Assembly (NCBI GenBank): GCA_947846985.1
Contig: CANTUZ010000005.1
Span: 744,001 to 808,000, forward strand
Direction of reading: 5' to 3'
Source: Fratercula arctica
Lineage: Eukaryota > Chordata > Aves > Charadriiformes > Alcidae
DNA: 64,000 bases
Positions 45,132 to 56,700 of the stretch are shown here, one piece after another. The notes under the pieces are model-generated. The model saw only the letters and a program-made list of their open reading frames with translations. It was not told where the DNA came from and ran no database searches. Every line of letters starts with the position of its first letter. Position 1 is the first letter of the stretch. Made by a program: the position numbers and the translations under genes.

Positions 45132-46526
45132 CTGGAAGAAAAACCAAATAACTCTGATGCAACATACACCATTCAAACAAGATACACGTGCACGTTTCAA
45201 AATACGTTAACAGATCACCCAAAGCAGTATGTGATGGCTTTCTCCCCTCCCATATCTCTTAGCTCATGGTATGAAATACCTCTTGTGTGCTTTCCTATGT
45301 AGTATTAAACATTAAAAACAAAAAAAAAATCCCCAAACAACTCTCATGTTACCTGGTAAGGAATAATAAGAGGCTTAATAGAGAGTTCCACTCCGTTTAG
45401 GAGTATAATATAACAAAATTAACTTGCCATTAGTGGTATCTCATTTTAGCAAGGTTAGGTGGTCACATTAGAAGATATATTACTTGAAACTGGCACTTGA
45501 TGCTCTGGCCTGGTTGTGCCTATGAGACTGCCCTGGTGACAGCCACAATGCCAGCACCTTGTAGAGTCAGGAAGGGGCTTTGGGTTCTCCCTCAGGACCC
45601 TGCTAACACTGCCAGGCACATGCCACCCTCCTGAGCACACGGGACCTGACAGGGAGAAGGAAATGTACATGTATATATGGATATAATCATAGAATGGCTT
45701 GGGTTGGAAGGGACCTTAAAGATCATCTAGTTCCTACCCCCCTGCCCCGGGCAGGGACACCTCCCACTAGACCAGGTTGCTCCAAGCCCCGTCCAACCTG
45801 GCCTGGAACACTTCCAAGGATGGGGCATCCACAACCTCCCTGGGCAACCTGTTCCAGTGCTTCACCACCCCCACAATAAAGAATTTCTTCCTAATATCCA
45901 ATCTAAATCTACCTTCTTTCAGTTTGAAACCCTTCCCCCTTGTCCCATGGCTCCCCTCCCTGATCCAGAGTCCCTCCCCAGCTTTCCTGGAGCCCCTTGA
46001 GGGACGGGAAGGGGCTGGAAGGTCTCCCCGGAGCCTTCTCTTCTCCAGGCTGAACCCCCCCAGCTCTCTCAGCCTGTCAATAATGCTCCTCAGATGGCTT
46101 CACCCAGGGGCCCGGAGGAGCCTGGTGGCGAAATCACCGACAGCCACTGTCCATCGGGAGCAGAGAAGAGTCACGAGCTGCGACAGCAGCGACAGTCACG
46201 ACATCAGACACCTCTGTCAGCCCAGTATCCCCCCCGGAGCAGGCCGCAGCCGCCGCACCGCCTCCTCCACGCACCACGTCTCACAATTCCCTCATTTTCC
46301 CTACCCCGCCTACCCTCCCCCCGTCTAAACCTATTTTTTTTTTAATTTTCCCCTCACAAACCCGCCCCAGCCTACGCCCCTCAGGCCTCCGCGGGCTTCC
46401 CCGGGCCGAGCCTCCCGCCTTTGAGACCCCCTCCGCTCCCCGGGACGGAGAAGGAGCCCGGGGAGGGGTGAAGTGCCAGGAGGCCCAGGGCGGAGGGGGC
46501 GGCCGGGCCGGGGCTCGCTCACTCAC
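45132..46526 (-). other. RAD51: RAD51 first intron
   Basis: The intron between the noncoding and first coding exons. It contains one CR1 copy. Near 46.35-46.5 kb it becomes GC-rich, merging with the promoter CpG island. Confidence 0.6.
45686..46082 (-). mobile_element. CR1 LINE 3' fragment in RAD51 intron 1
   Basis: The plus strand begins AATCATAGAATGGCTTGGGT and runs through the standard CR1 3' region to about CTCTCAGCCTGTC. About 0.4 kb, 5'-truncated, moderately diverged. Confidence 0.93.
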
Positions 46527-46600
46527 CCCGCGGCGGGGCCGGAGCCGCCCGTTACCGTTGTTGGGCCACCGGCGGTTCGGAAGAGCCCGCCACCGGCCTC
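46527..46600 (-). other. RAD51: RAD51 noncoding first exon (5' end approximate)
   Basis: A CpG-rich block ending in a strong donor, GTGAGTGAGCG, with the exon border at 46527. A noncoding first exon in a CpG island is the known RAD51 structure. The upstream end is a guess. Confidence 0.5.
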
Positions 46601-46607
46601 ACGTGAC
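46600..46607. promoter_or_regulatory. RAD51: E-box/CRE-like site in the RAD51 promoter
   Basis: CACGTGAC followed by GAGG: a perfect CACGTG E-box (USF/MYC class) overlapping TGACG, half a CRE. It lies within about 80 bp of the inferred first exon. Binding is not shown. Confidence 0.4.
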
Positions 46608-46616
46608 GAGGGAGGT

Positions 46617-46692
46617 GCGCGCCGAGCCCCGCCCCTTCCCCCGAGCGCGCGCGTCCGCGCGCGCTCGGGGGAAGGGGCGGGGCTCGGCGCGC
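46617..46692. repeat. 76-bp inverted repeat in the RAD51 promoter region
   Basis: 46617-46653 and 46656-46692 are exact reverse complements: 37 of 37 positions pair around a two-base TC spacer. The arms are GC-rich (GCGCGCCGAGCCCCGCCCCT and onward) and include GC-box sequences on both sides. It could extrude a cruciform or be a fold-back assembly artefact. Confidence 0.95.
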
Positions 46693-47052
46693 CTTAAAAG
46701 GACCGCCATAAAAATGACTTTTTTTTAAAAAAAAAAAAAAAATAAATTCTAATAATCCCATATCAACCCGGAGAAAAATTCGAGTGACTTAACCGAGCCA
46801 AGCCCTCAGTAAAAGAACATCAAAAGGAAAAGTTTATGGGTCCCTACAGAACTCTCAATGAGCGTATTTAGGATAAACCCAAACGCGCGGAGCACGCCGG
46901 AATCTCACACCCAAGGGTTATAAAACTTCATAAATAAAAGAATTAAAGCTGATGAGCTTGTGTACGAGTCTGAGCTGTTAAATTAACTAAACCTTCCACA
47001 CCCAACAGTTAAACTTACCTGCTAATATCTTCAGAGCAGCGTATTTTGTATA
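46693..47052. other. Spacer between RAD51 promoter and CR1
   Basis: Contains a T8-A16 block (about 46719-46742) next to the palindrome, then AT-rich sequence with no recognised feature. Confidence 0.5.
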
Positions 47053-47940
47053 AATCATAGAATCATAAAATCATAGAACCATAGGGTTGGAAGGCACCTC
47101 TGGAGATCATCCTGTCCAACCCCCGGCCAGAGCAGGGTCACCCAGAGCAGGTGGCACAGGAACACGTCCAGGCGGGTTTTGAATGTCTCCAGAGATGGAG
47201 ACTCCACCACCTCTCTGGGCAGCCTGTGCCAGGGCTCTGCCACCCTCAGGGTAAAGAAGTTCCTCCTCATGTTTAGGTGGAACTTCTTGTGCTCAAGTTT
47301 GTGCCCATTGCCTCTTGTCCTGTCCCCGGGCACTACTGAAAAGAGCCTGGCCCCATCCTCCTGACACCCCCCCTTTCAGTATTTATAAGCGTTGATAAGA
47401 TCCCCCCTCAGCCGTCTTTTTTCCAGACTGAAGAGACCCAAATCCCTCAGCCTTTCCTCATGAGAGGTGTTCCAGTCCCCTAATCATCTTGGTAGCCCTC
47501 TGCTGCACCCTTTCCAGCAGTTCCCTGTCCTTCTGGAACCGGGGAGCCCAGAACTGGACACAGTACTCCAGGTGTGGCCTCACCAATGCAGAGTAGAGGG
47601 GGAGGATGACCTCCCTTGACCTGCTGGCCACGCTCTTCTTGATGCCCCCCAGGATGCCATTGGCCTCCTTGGCCACCAGGGCACATTGCTGGCTCATGGT
47701 CATCCTGTTGTCCACCAGGACTCCCAGGTCTCTTTCCACAGAGCTGCTCTCCAGCAGGTCACCCCCAACCTGTGCTGGTGCATGGGGTTGTTCCTCCCCA
47801 GGTGCAGCACCCTGCACTTGCCCTTGTTGAATTTCATAAGGTTTCTCTCTGCCCAGATCTCCAACCTGTCCAGGTCTCTCTGGATGGCGGCACAGCCCTC
47901 CGGTGTGTCAGCCGCCCCCCCCAGCTTTGTGTCATCTAAA
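47053..47940 (-). mobile_element. CR1 LINE, 5'-truncated, about 0.9 kb, KNL1-RAD51 spacer
   Basis: The 3' end carries four tandem ATCATAGAA-type repeats (47053-47080). On the minus strand it encodes CR1 reverse-transcriptase pieces ([39 protein letters not shown]) and the C-terminal [20 protein letters not shown]. Frame breaks make it dead. It is the largest element between the two genes. Confidence 0.94.
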
Positions 47941-49622
47941 TACCCGATTTAGAAATTATTTTCCACTCAGAACCCTCTCGCAGTTCTTGGAAACACTGTC
48001 CTTTCTTCTAACTCTGAGCTGCAAAACAGATCAATCGCTTATTTTACTTTTGGTACTTTATGTTTCTACTCAAAGCGCTGCCCCGTGGAAATGGGTAAGT
48101 TCTCCACCAGCATTTCCATCCTCTGTCCAGATCTTGGAATGTTTCCCACAGAAACTACGGTTAGAAGAGGAAAGCAGAGTATTAACTAATAATGCCCAAG
48201 AATTTGCGTCCTCGTAATTTAACCTTTTGCCAACGAGCTAAAGAATGTAGTATGTATTTAAGACGACAAACCAGCGATCGCAGGAGGCTTTTGCATTTAT
48301 ATATAAAGGTACCAGCCTGAACTTTGCAATATTGAAGATCCTTTTCCCATAACATACTAGAACTTGGATGTGGTTGACGCTCTCCTGGCATTGACACTTA
48401 TGCCGGGGCACAAGTGCTCATGGATGATCTCCAAATTGACAAGAACAAGTGCTTTAAATTAAACGCAATAAACCAACGTGCTCTATTACTGATAGCCGTG
48501 AATTAATCGCTAAAGCAAGCCATAGTCAAAACAACATTCCAACCCTATTAGTGTAAAAACACAACAGTGCTCATTCCTTCACAGCTAGCATTACATTAAC
48601 AAGTATGAAATAAGAACCATCTGTAGACTTTTTTTTTTTATCCCCCTAGATAAGTAAATTAGTTCTTGAAATGTAATTAATTTCTTCTCCCTTACCTTTT
48701 CCCCCATCGTTAAAAGTGGTACAGCCGTAACTGAGACCTAATCCCAGCTCTACTCCAGGAAGCGCAGGGGACTGCTGATGGCAATGGGTTCTCTAAAGCT
48801 GGATACGCAGCTCCGTGACTGAGCGACGGTGACAGCAGCACCGTGTGTGACAAGCTTTAGCAATGGCATTCTCATCCAAATTTGGTGTGCAAAAGAATAT
48901 CGTTTCTGTAAATACGTTATCTCCGTGAAGATTTTAACAGTAATACATCAAGCCCTATAGATGACAGATGTTATGATCTTTAAGTCCTAATGCCCTGAAA
49001 GGAGTTTAAATATGAGCATCAAGTACAAATATAAATTAAAAATAAAACTGGAACTGCTCAATTTCTGCCAAATCCTTTTTCTGCTGCAAATGCACGGCTT
49101 TCTTTTGCTTTGTTTCACCGGCTACTTTGATTCAATATCCAGTAATAAACTCTACCAAAACCTCACTTCAGTCTTTAGTGAATTTAAGACCCTGATAACT
49201 GTCAGATTCTTTAGCTTGTAAATATGTCGAAAGAGAACTAACCCAGGCAGACGGCAAAGCCCAAGCTGGATTGTGCTCCTCAGGTTCTGCTGCAGCACCC
49301 TCTGCTGCTTGGCCGTGCTGATACAGCCCCCCAGCAAACTTCAGAGTAATTCCAGGTACAATTCCCCAGTCATTTGCAGCTTAGGCACTACTTTTCTAAT
49401 TAAAACAAACAGAAGAAAACTGCAAAATCCAGCCCACAGAAAGCTAACACTAGGAAACTCAAGGAAAAAAACCCAAACACCACCCAAACAAGTTCATATT
49501 ACGAAACGTCCTCCCAAAGAGTGACCAAAGTGATTTCAATGAAGTAGGCAAATTTTCAGTCACGGGTTGAAGCAGAGCAGACAAGAATCACAACTTGAAG
49601 AAAGAAGAGAAATAATTCAAAT
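47941..49622. other. Intergenic between KNL1 and RAD51
   Basis: AT-rich, no gene, RNA or transposon recognised. Confidence 0.5.
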
Positions 49623-49628
49623 GTTTAA
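49623..49628 (-). terminator. KNL1: Candidate KNL1 polyadenylation signal
   Basis: TTTAAT on the plus strand is ATTAAA in the gene direction, about 1.05 kb after the stop codon. It is the best candidate I see. Confidence 0.35.
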
Positions 49629-50681
49629 TGAACTTCCACCTTCAAATTGAAGGAAAATTTGTAAAAAGACAAACTTTTATAAACACAAACACATGAAAAC
49701 ACCTTTAAATTCAACATATTTTACAGAGGTACAAAAATCTGCATCTGCCTACAGAAGGGAGAGCTGAGAAATGGTCACTGAGGCACGTCTACACGATGGG
49801 GGTCAGCTCAGTTCCCACAGCTCAGCCACATCCCATACAAAATATATACAAAAGCAGGCCGGGCTGCACCGACGGCATTACAGATACCGCCTGAATTTAA
49901 ACAGCTCCGTCTCCTCACTGGCATCCTAACGCTTCGCAAATTCGAGGGCCCAGAGCCGAGAGACGGGCCGTCCTGGATGGACAGAGACACCGAGTGTCAG
50001 GACAAACTTCCCGTGGGAGAGGATCCCACCGACGGAACCCCCTGGCTTGGAGTCTCTTGCACCGCAAAGGCTGTGGTCGAGCACAGGGATCTTTACTCTT
50101 CATGAGACAAGCATCCCTGACTTCGGCCACCTCGCTGACTATTACAGGTTGTTTGGTTGATCAGAAGCAGGGTTGTGGTTTTGGTGTTTTGGGAGGGGTT
50201 CCAGGAAACTGATAAAAATCAAACGTGATGCAGTATGCTACGAAGTAGTGAAGTGCTGATACTGAAAGTAAATTTCAGTCATGTTAATTTAGAAAACAGT
50301 CATCATTGTTTTATACAAGAGCTCTGTAAATCGGCCCAGAACAAAGCAAACATGTTAGGTCAGGAGAATATCCATACTAGGACAGACTGTATGTACAAGG
50401 AGGCCAAGACCAGCGGTGACTGAAAGAAGGTAAAAGGCAGACTGGATAAATCCAAAACATAAGAAATTCTTCCTTCTCCTTTTTAGAGACCTCTGCTTTT
50501 ATGAAAACTTGTGGCCTACACCAAGCATCCTGGACATCAAGCGATTATTAGAGAAGATCACTAAAGAGCCGAGGAGCAAACAGTACTCCCCTTCTGGTGA
50601 GAGACAGCTTGAATTCTCACAAGGCGAAAATCAAAGACTGTCCAGTCTGACTTCTTCAGTCCCGCCTGCGGATCTAGCGAG
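49629..50681 (-). other. KNL1: KNL1 3' UTR, inferred
   Basis: Unspliced sequence between the KNL1 stop codon and the candidate ATTAAA; no coding potential recognised. Confidence 0.4.
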
Positions 50682-50787
50682 TCATCGGGGATCCCGCAGC
50701 AAATGCTGATGAACCGAGCTGACGATTCTCCGCAGGTAGTGGTAACCGATCGGTACTTTGGAGAGAACAGCAGAAATTTCCTCCTCC
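50682..50787 (-). CDS. KNL1: KNL1 last coding exon
   Basis: 106 bases, acceptor TTCCCAG, stop TGA at 50682-50684. It encodes EEEISAVLSKVPIGYHYLRR and the terminus HQHLLRDPR. Confidence 0.92.
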
Positions 50788-53700
50788 CTGGGAACGACAA
50801 AATTATCACACGTGTTTGAGAGGATACGGAACATTTAATTCCCCATCCCTCGCTTTGAAATGGAAGTCCTATGGAGCGGTTCTTTCTGTCCAACTCACCC
50901 GATATTCCCAATGTGGTTTTGGACATTAAAAGGCAGTGAAGCAGACGGGTAGCTGTCAGATAGAAACAGGGTCAATTCAAACTTGGCAAAAGCCGTGGAA
51001 GCGGAGAACAAAAGCTTCACTCTGTAGGCAAAATAAACACAAGCAAAAAGATCAATACAAAATATTCAAGTGGACTGCTACCGCCTTTGAATTAGGTTCC
51101 AGAAGTGAAAACAAATGTTGTAATTGATGCAACAAGCTCAGTAACTTCTGAAGAGTTCCAGCACAGACTAACAGAACTTCATAAATACGGTTGATAAAAC
51201 CTTCCCACTCTCATATTGCCAGCATTCTAACACTGAGTTAGAATACAAAGCCCCAACTTTCCTCGCAGAAAAAGTTAATACACATAATTCACAGAGCCTT
51301 TCAAAAATTATGGGAGAATGTAGAGTAATAATCAAAAACATGTTTTCTAATTAAAATAAAATATTCCTAGGTAGCTAAAATTTTCTGAAGTTTTAAGTGG
51401 AACTGATTTACCTCCAATTCCAAAATTCTAAGCTTGTTTCATGAATCCAGCCCTATTTAAATCAGGGCAGCTTTCTCTCTAGCGCAGTACTCTTGCCTAT
51501 GACAATGTGCAGGAAAGCCAGAGCTGAATTTTACTGGAAATACGGTTAAGACCATCACCAAAGACACAACTCCCAGGAATCAGATGCTTTGGGATAGTGT
51601 AAACTAGAACAAGCACAAACCAGGTCTTTTCCAGGACAAGCACAAACCAGGTCTTTTCCAGGTAAATGTCCCACAATTTGCAACATCCTGAGCACAAGCT
51701 GCCCTTGCATTTGTTTTGTTGGCTTAACTAAATATAGCTTTTATGGGATTTTTGGCACGTAGTACACCACCACTTTTGCAAAGGGTACAACAAAATTAGA
51801 ATACCAATGGGAACAGCATCAACAGGCAGAGCAAGGCTCACGGGGCACTTCTTCATTAGGGATATACATCGATAATAGAAGGATAAGGTGAAGTAGTATT
51901 TATCTTGTTGCACTGGGACATGCCGCAAAATCGGGTAGTAGTAAGAGAAAATGAAAACTAAAGAAAATAAACTTTAGCTGTAAGTGCATTTGTCCTTCAA
52001 CAACTGATTCTGCTTGGCTGAAACAAATGGAAGATTAAAAGAAACAAAGCATTAAGCTACAGGTAAATTCCTGTAGCATTGCTACACTCTGGTCTGAAGT
52101 TTTAAGTGAGAGTGTCAAGTGAAACAGGAAAGCAGCAAGGAAGGACAGGTTATATGATAGTACGGAAATTGGCTGAATCCAAGAACAGCTTAATTTCCAT
52201 GCATTTGAGTATTATAGTGCAATTGTATTAAAATAAATTAGATTGTTGTTAAAAACAGTGGCATAAAATCTCAATTTCAAGAAAACCAAATTGAAAATAT
52301 TTCAGTGTTTGGTTCCTGATTTTCTAGAGACTCTCTCTGAAGGACTGGCATAAACTCCATCTGAAGTTACTCACTTTGTGTCATTGACCTCTGTCTTCAG
52401 AAGATTAAATTTTCCACCCCATCTCTCCAGGAATTCAATCTCCTCTCCTAAGACCTTGCAACGACTCACCACCAGAGAGACGTCATGAAGAACCTAAGTG
52501 GGCAATCAGAAAAGCAATCACATTGGCACTCAGGCTGGTAAACTACGTGACACTTGAAAATGCAGTTTATCCTAGAAAGTACACACACACACACACACGC
52601 AAAAATGTAGTTTAACTGCTCTCTCAGTTTGGATGTGAAAATGCAATTGTACAAGCATAAAAACAAATATACATTTTTTGCCCTAAGTTTCTCCCTTCAG
52701 CTTTGTAAACAGGAATACACAGACATGCAGGAACACCACCAATTCTGGCTTGGCGATTTAAACCATGAATTCTTTGGGAAGCAGAATGGCACTCAGCTCA
52801 ATTCCTTAATTTCTACTAGCGGAAAAAGAAAGGGTTTAAAAAAAATCAGTAAGACAGGCAGACATTGATGCAGCAAACAAAGAAGAAACCACAGCTTTTA
52901 GGACTCTTGCCTTCTGGGACAGGTGCTTCCCCTGGCACCTCAGAATACTCAGGAGGCAGATTTTGATCTGCACTGATGAAGCATTCATTAAGATGCTTTT
53001 GCTCTCAGTATCAGCCCTATTCTCTGTGACAGAAAAGATTTGAGAGAAGATGTTTTTCCAGAGCCCTTTTTCCTGGGATATTACCTGGGGCAGGTAGTAC
53101 AGCGTGGAACACTTTTCCTGCCAGCATCCTTGACTTTCAATAAACTGGAAGATGAGTCTTTGGACTAAACATGAGGAGGATGGAGCTTTTTCCTCTGTAA
53201 CACAAAAGAAAAACACATTGCCAGAAATCTTTTAAAAGCCATACAGTAATTCGTTAGCAGATAACCCACACATTTACAGATGTCTTCCCCAAGAACAGAT
53301 TATCAGGGCAGCTACTTTCAAGCTACTCAAAAAATCTTACCATCCAAGAGAGATTCAAAGTTCAGGCTAACTATCTTTCGGGAAGGATCTTCACCAAAAA
53401 CATCACCGTCTGAGAAGGAAAGGAAAAAACCCCAAACAGTAATTATTTCCATACTTATTTCTGGAGTTACAGCTCTTCCTCTTCAGAAGCAGCCATTCAT
53501 TACATACTTTTCTGAATTTTCATAGAAAGCACTTATAAACATATCGAAAGCGACTTCTCCCAGTTTACACGCTCCTGCTGTTGTATGTTTTCTATTTCCC
53601 GTTAGCAGACATTCACAAATATGGAAACTTTAAGTTTCTATTATGTAACTATTTAAGCTTTCAAATTCATAAAACCTACCAATTTTGCAACTTACCTATT

Positions 53701-56700
53701 GGGGGTCCAAACACAACTGTGAGTTCAATAGCATCATACAGGAAGTTAAAGACCGCCTGCTGTTCACTCCATTCAGTGATCTCCCACTCAGAGAAGCTAA
53801 AAAGGGGGGGGAAACACCATCACCCTAAGTTTCAACCAACCAACACAATTACCTGAATGACAAAGATCAGAGTATTAAGTGCACTTGCAGCCACTGTCAC
53901 ATAATATACCAATGAAATTTTCACTTTCCAACAGAATGCAAGGATCTGTTGGGAACACAAGCATAATACTATTCATTTTACATAAATGTTCATTTTGGAA
54001 TTGGAGGCGAGTTGGCTATAGAAAGACTGAACATAGAGTATCACTGCAAAGTAGTTGACAGAAAAACAGCACATCACACAGGGAAGTTCTCTGAGGTTTA
54101 TTGCTTATCCCAGGCTGCGAGGAGATGGGCGTCCAAAGATTTCCCAAATCAAGTGACAAGAAAAACCCAAACCAGAAACATTTATATACAAATGCGAGGC
54201 CCCAGAACTAGCTGATAAAAATAAAACCTGCAGGTCTTTTCCTTACTCGTATCTCTCCAGGAGTTCCTGGCAGCTTTTTTCTTTTTCCTTTAGCTGGTTC
54301 ATCTGAACAAGCATTTGCTCATTCTCAGCCTCCAGATCCGACAGTTCTCTGCAAAGAGAAGCCAACCGCATGAGATGTAGCACACTGGTTAAAAGCACGC
54401 CAACCCTCTAAAACCTGGACATGCACATGTTATTTTTAAGGTCTTTAGACCATCTTTGATATCTCACCTTTGAAGTTCCTCTTCTTGGGCTTGCAGGCTT
54501 TTCAATTCTAAGAGAAAGGGGAAAAAACTATGAGAGAAAAGAGCAGCAGAGAAAGCCCTGACTTGCTCTGCAGTCACTGTGCTTAACAACAGGAACTATC
54601 TCAACTTGAGGGCTGTTACTCCTGCCTGGATATAGATATGCAGTCAACAAAGATTAGTAATTATTGAACAATAAAGTGACGAACGTGACAGCCAACACAC
54701 ATTCTTCAAGTCACACTGTACCAAGTTCAAAAATCCCATTTTTCCAGAGGAAAAACAGTCCTTTTCATACTTTAACATCTGTGTAATTAGCTATATCCAA
54801 TGTGGAAAAGAAAGCAGTGGTGTTTGCATCCATGTCAGAATTAATATATCAGAATTTAAAAAACAAAACAAAAAGTGCCATTCAACTGGTACCATTACCT
54901 TTCCCTAGGTTTTTCCCTTCTGCCATTTCATCACCGCAGTCTGCTTCCCGTTCTTCCCAGTCAGAATCTATGGGAAAAAAGTATCAGGTCTCTGCAGAAC
55001 TCCCAGATTCAAACCTTAGATTCCATTTTATTTGTCTGTGGGTTCAATAAATCTTAGTATTTCAAAGCTAACTAAGAAAAATGTACAAAAAAGCTGGAAG
55101 GGTATCTACCAAAAACCTCAAACAGTAACAGATAACAAGGAAGACTCCTTTTATTGCATTGTTTCAAAGTTGCTACTGTGCAACAGATTTCTACTTAAGG
55201 CATTGGGAGAAAATTCAGTTGGAAGAAAAGAAGCAAAAATACAGAGAACATCATTATGCAGCAACACCAAGTACTGACCGCAGCTTGTGCGAACACGGCT
55301 GAGCAAGTTTTAGAGCATCCAGCTACACTGCTGAAAACGGGACACTCCAGGAGTGCAAAGCTTAGTCTTGCCCACCAGCAGGATCGCTGGCAGGTTGTGC
55401 AGCCCTGCTGAACTGCGTGCTGCCAGCAGTTATGTACCGTTACGGCTAGCAGATCTAGCCATCTTGCTAGCAGGTTCACAGACTACAATTATAATTCTGT
55501 ATTTCAGCGCAGACATACTCCTACTCTTCATGCGATGCGTGAGTGTTTCCCATGAGACAAGTTTGCAGACACAAATGACAGCATTTAGGCCTAAGAAATA
55601 CTTGTGACAAAGGAACTGTAAAATTCCAAGCAACCACAAAACACAGAATCTTGAACTGACCCTCTCTGCAGAAAAATATAGAAATCAGCATACCGGTCAC
55701 CAGTTTGGAAACACGCACCTGCTTCCAGAGCAACCAGACAGCTCTCCGCTTCCTTGATCAATTCATCCACCTTCTCCATTCTTGATCGTAGCTTTTCATG
55801 TTGTTCCTAAGATGGGAAAACTGTAGGTCAATGACATTTTTTAAAAAGCTGAATTGCCTTCTGGGACCATCGTGTGGATCTTTGCTTGCTAAGAAACTAA
55901 TTAAAGAAGCTGATATAATCTGTGATTAGAACGAAGAGGCAGACTGACAAACACTAAGGCAGTAGCTTTGCGTAAGAAAGTACTTGATATGGAACAATGT
56001 GTCTTTCCTAATGACTTTCCTTATGAAGGGGTAAGACGAGACATGGAAATAAATAAATTCATAGAGCTTTTTTAACACATGCAAATTTCTGATACCTATC
56101 ACAATGCATTACTTATGCATTTCCTTGTTAGTTACTAATATTGACATTACTGCAGTATAGAGCTGATTTCTGATGGCATTTCCTTTAATATTCCCATTTT
56201 TCACTGTTTCTTTAATTGCCAAAACCCTTAGGCAGAAGGTTCCCATAGCGTAAGCGCAAGAAAGTCACTGTCCCAATGTGCATATAAATGAAAGGGAAGT
56301 ATGTTTAATAAGAAGGAAACTTTCAAGAGGATGCAAACGTACATACAATAATTAGGCTTGACAGTCAAAACCGGATGAAATATGGTAGTTCTTTTTTTTT
56401 TTAAAGCTAAAGCCCTGCAGCCTTGTGGCACTGTACCTGTGCGCTCTGCAGCAATTTGCTGTACAATGTCGCTTTCTCATTGTGAGCCAAGATTTTACTC
56501 TCCTTGGTGAAATAGGATTTCATTTTGTTCAATTCTGTTCCAAAGCTCTTCAGCTGCAATGAATGAAAAATACAGAAAAGTGAATGGGAAAGTGCAACAA
56601 AAGATTGTACAATTGACCCTTTAGACTCTTTCTCCCTTCTCTGCTCCTCCAAATATCCCATTTCTCTAGTAGCAGTATTACATAACACTTGCAAATTAAA

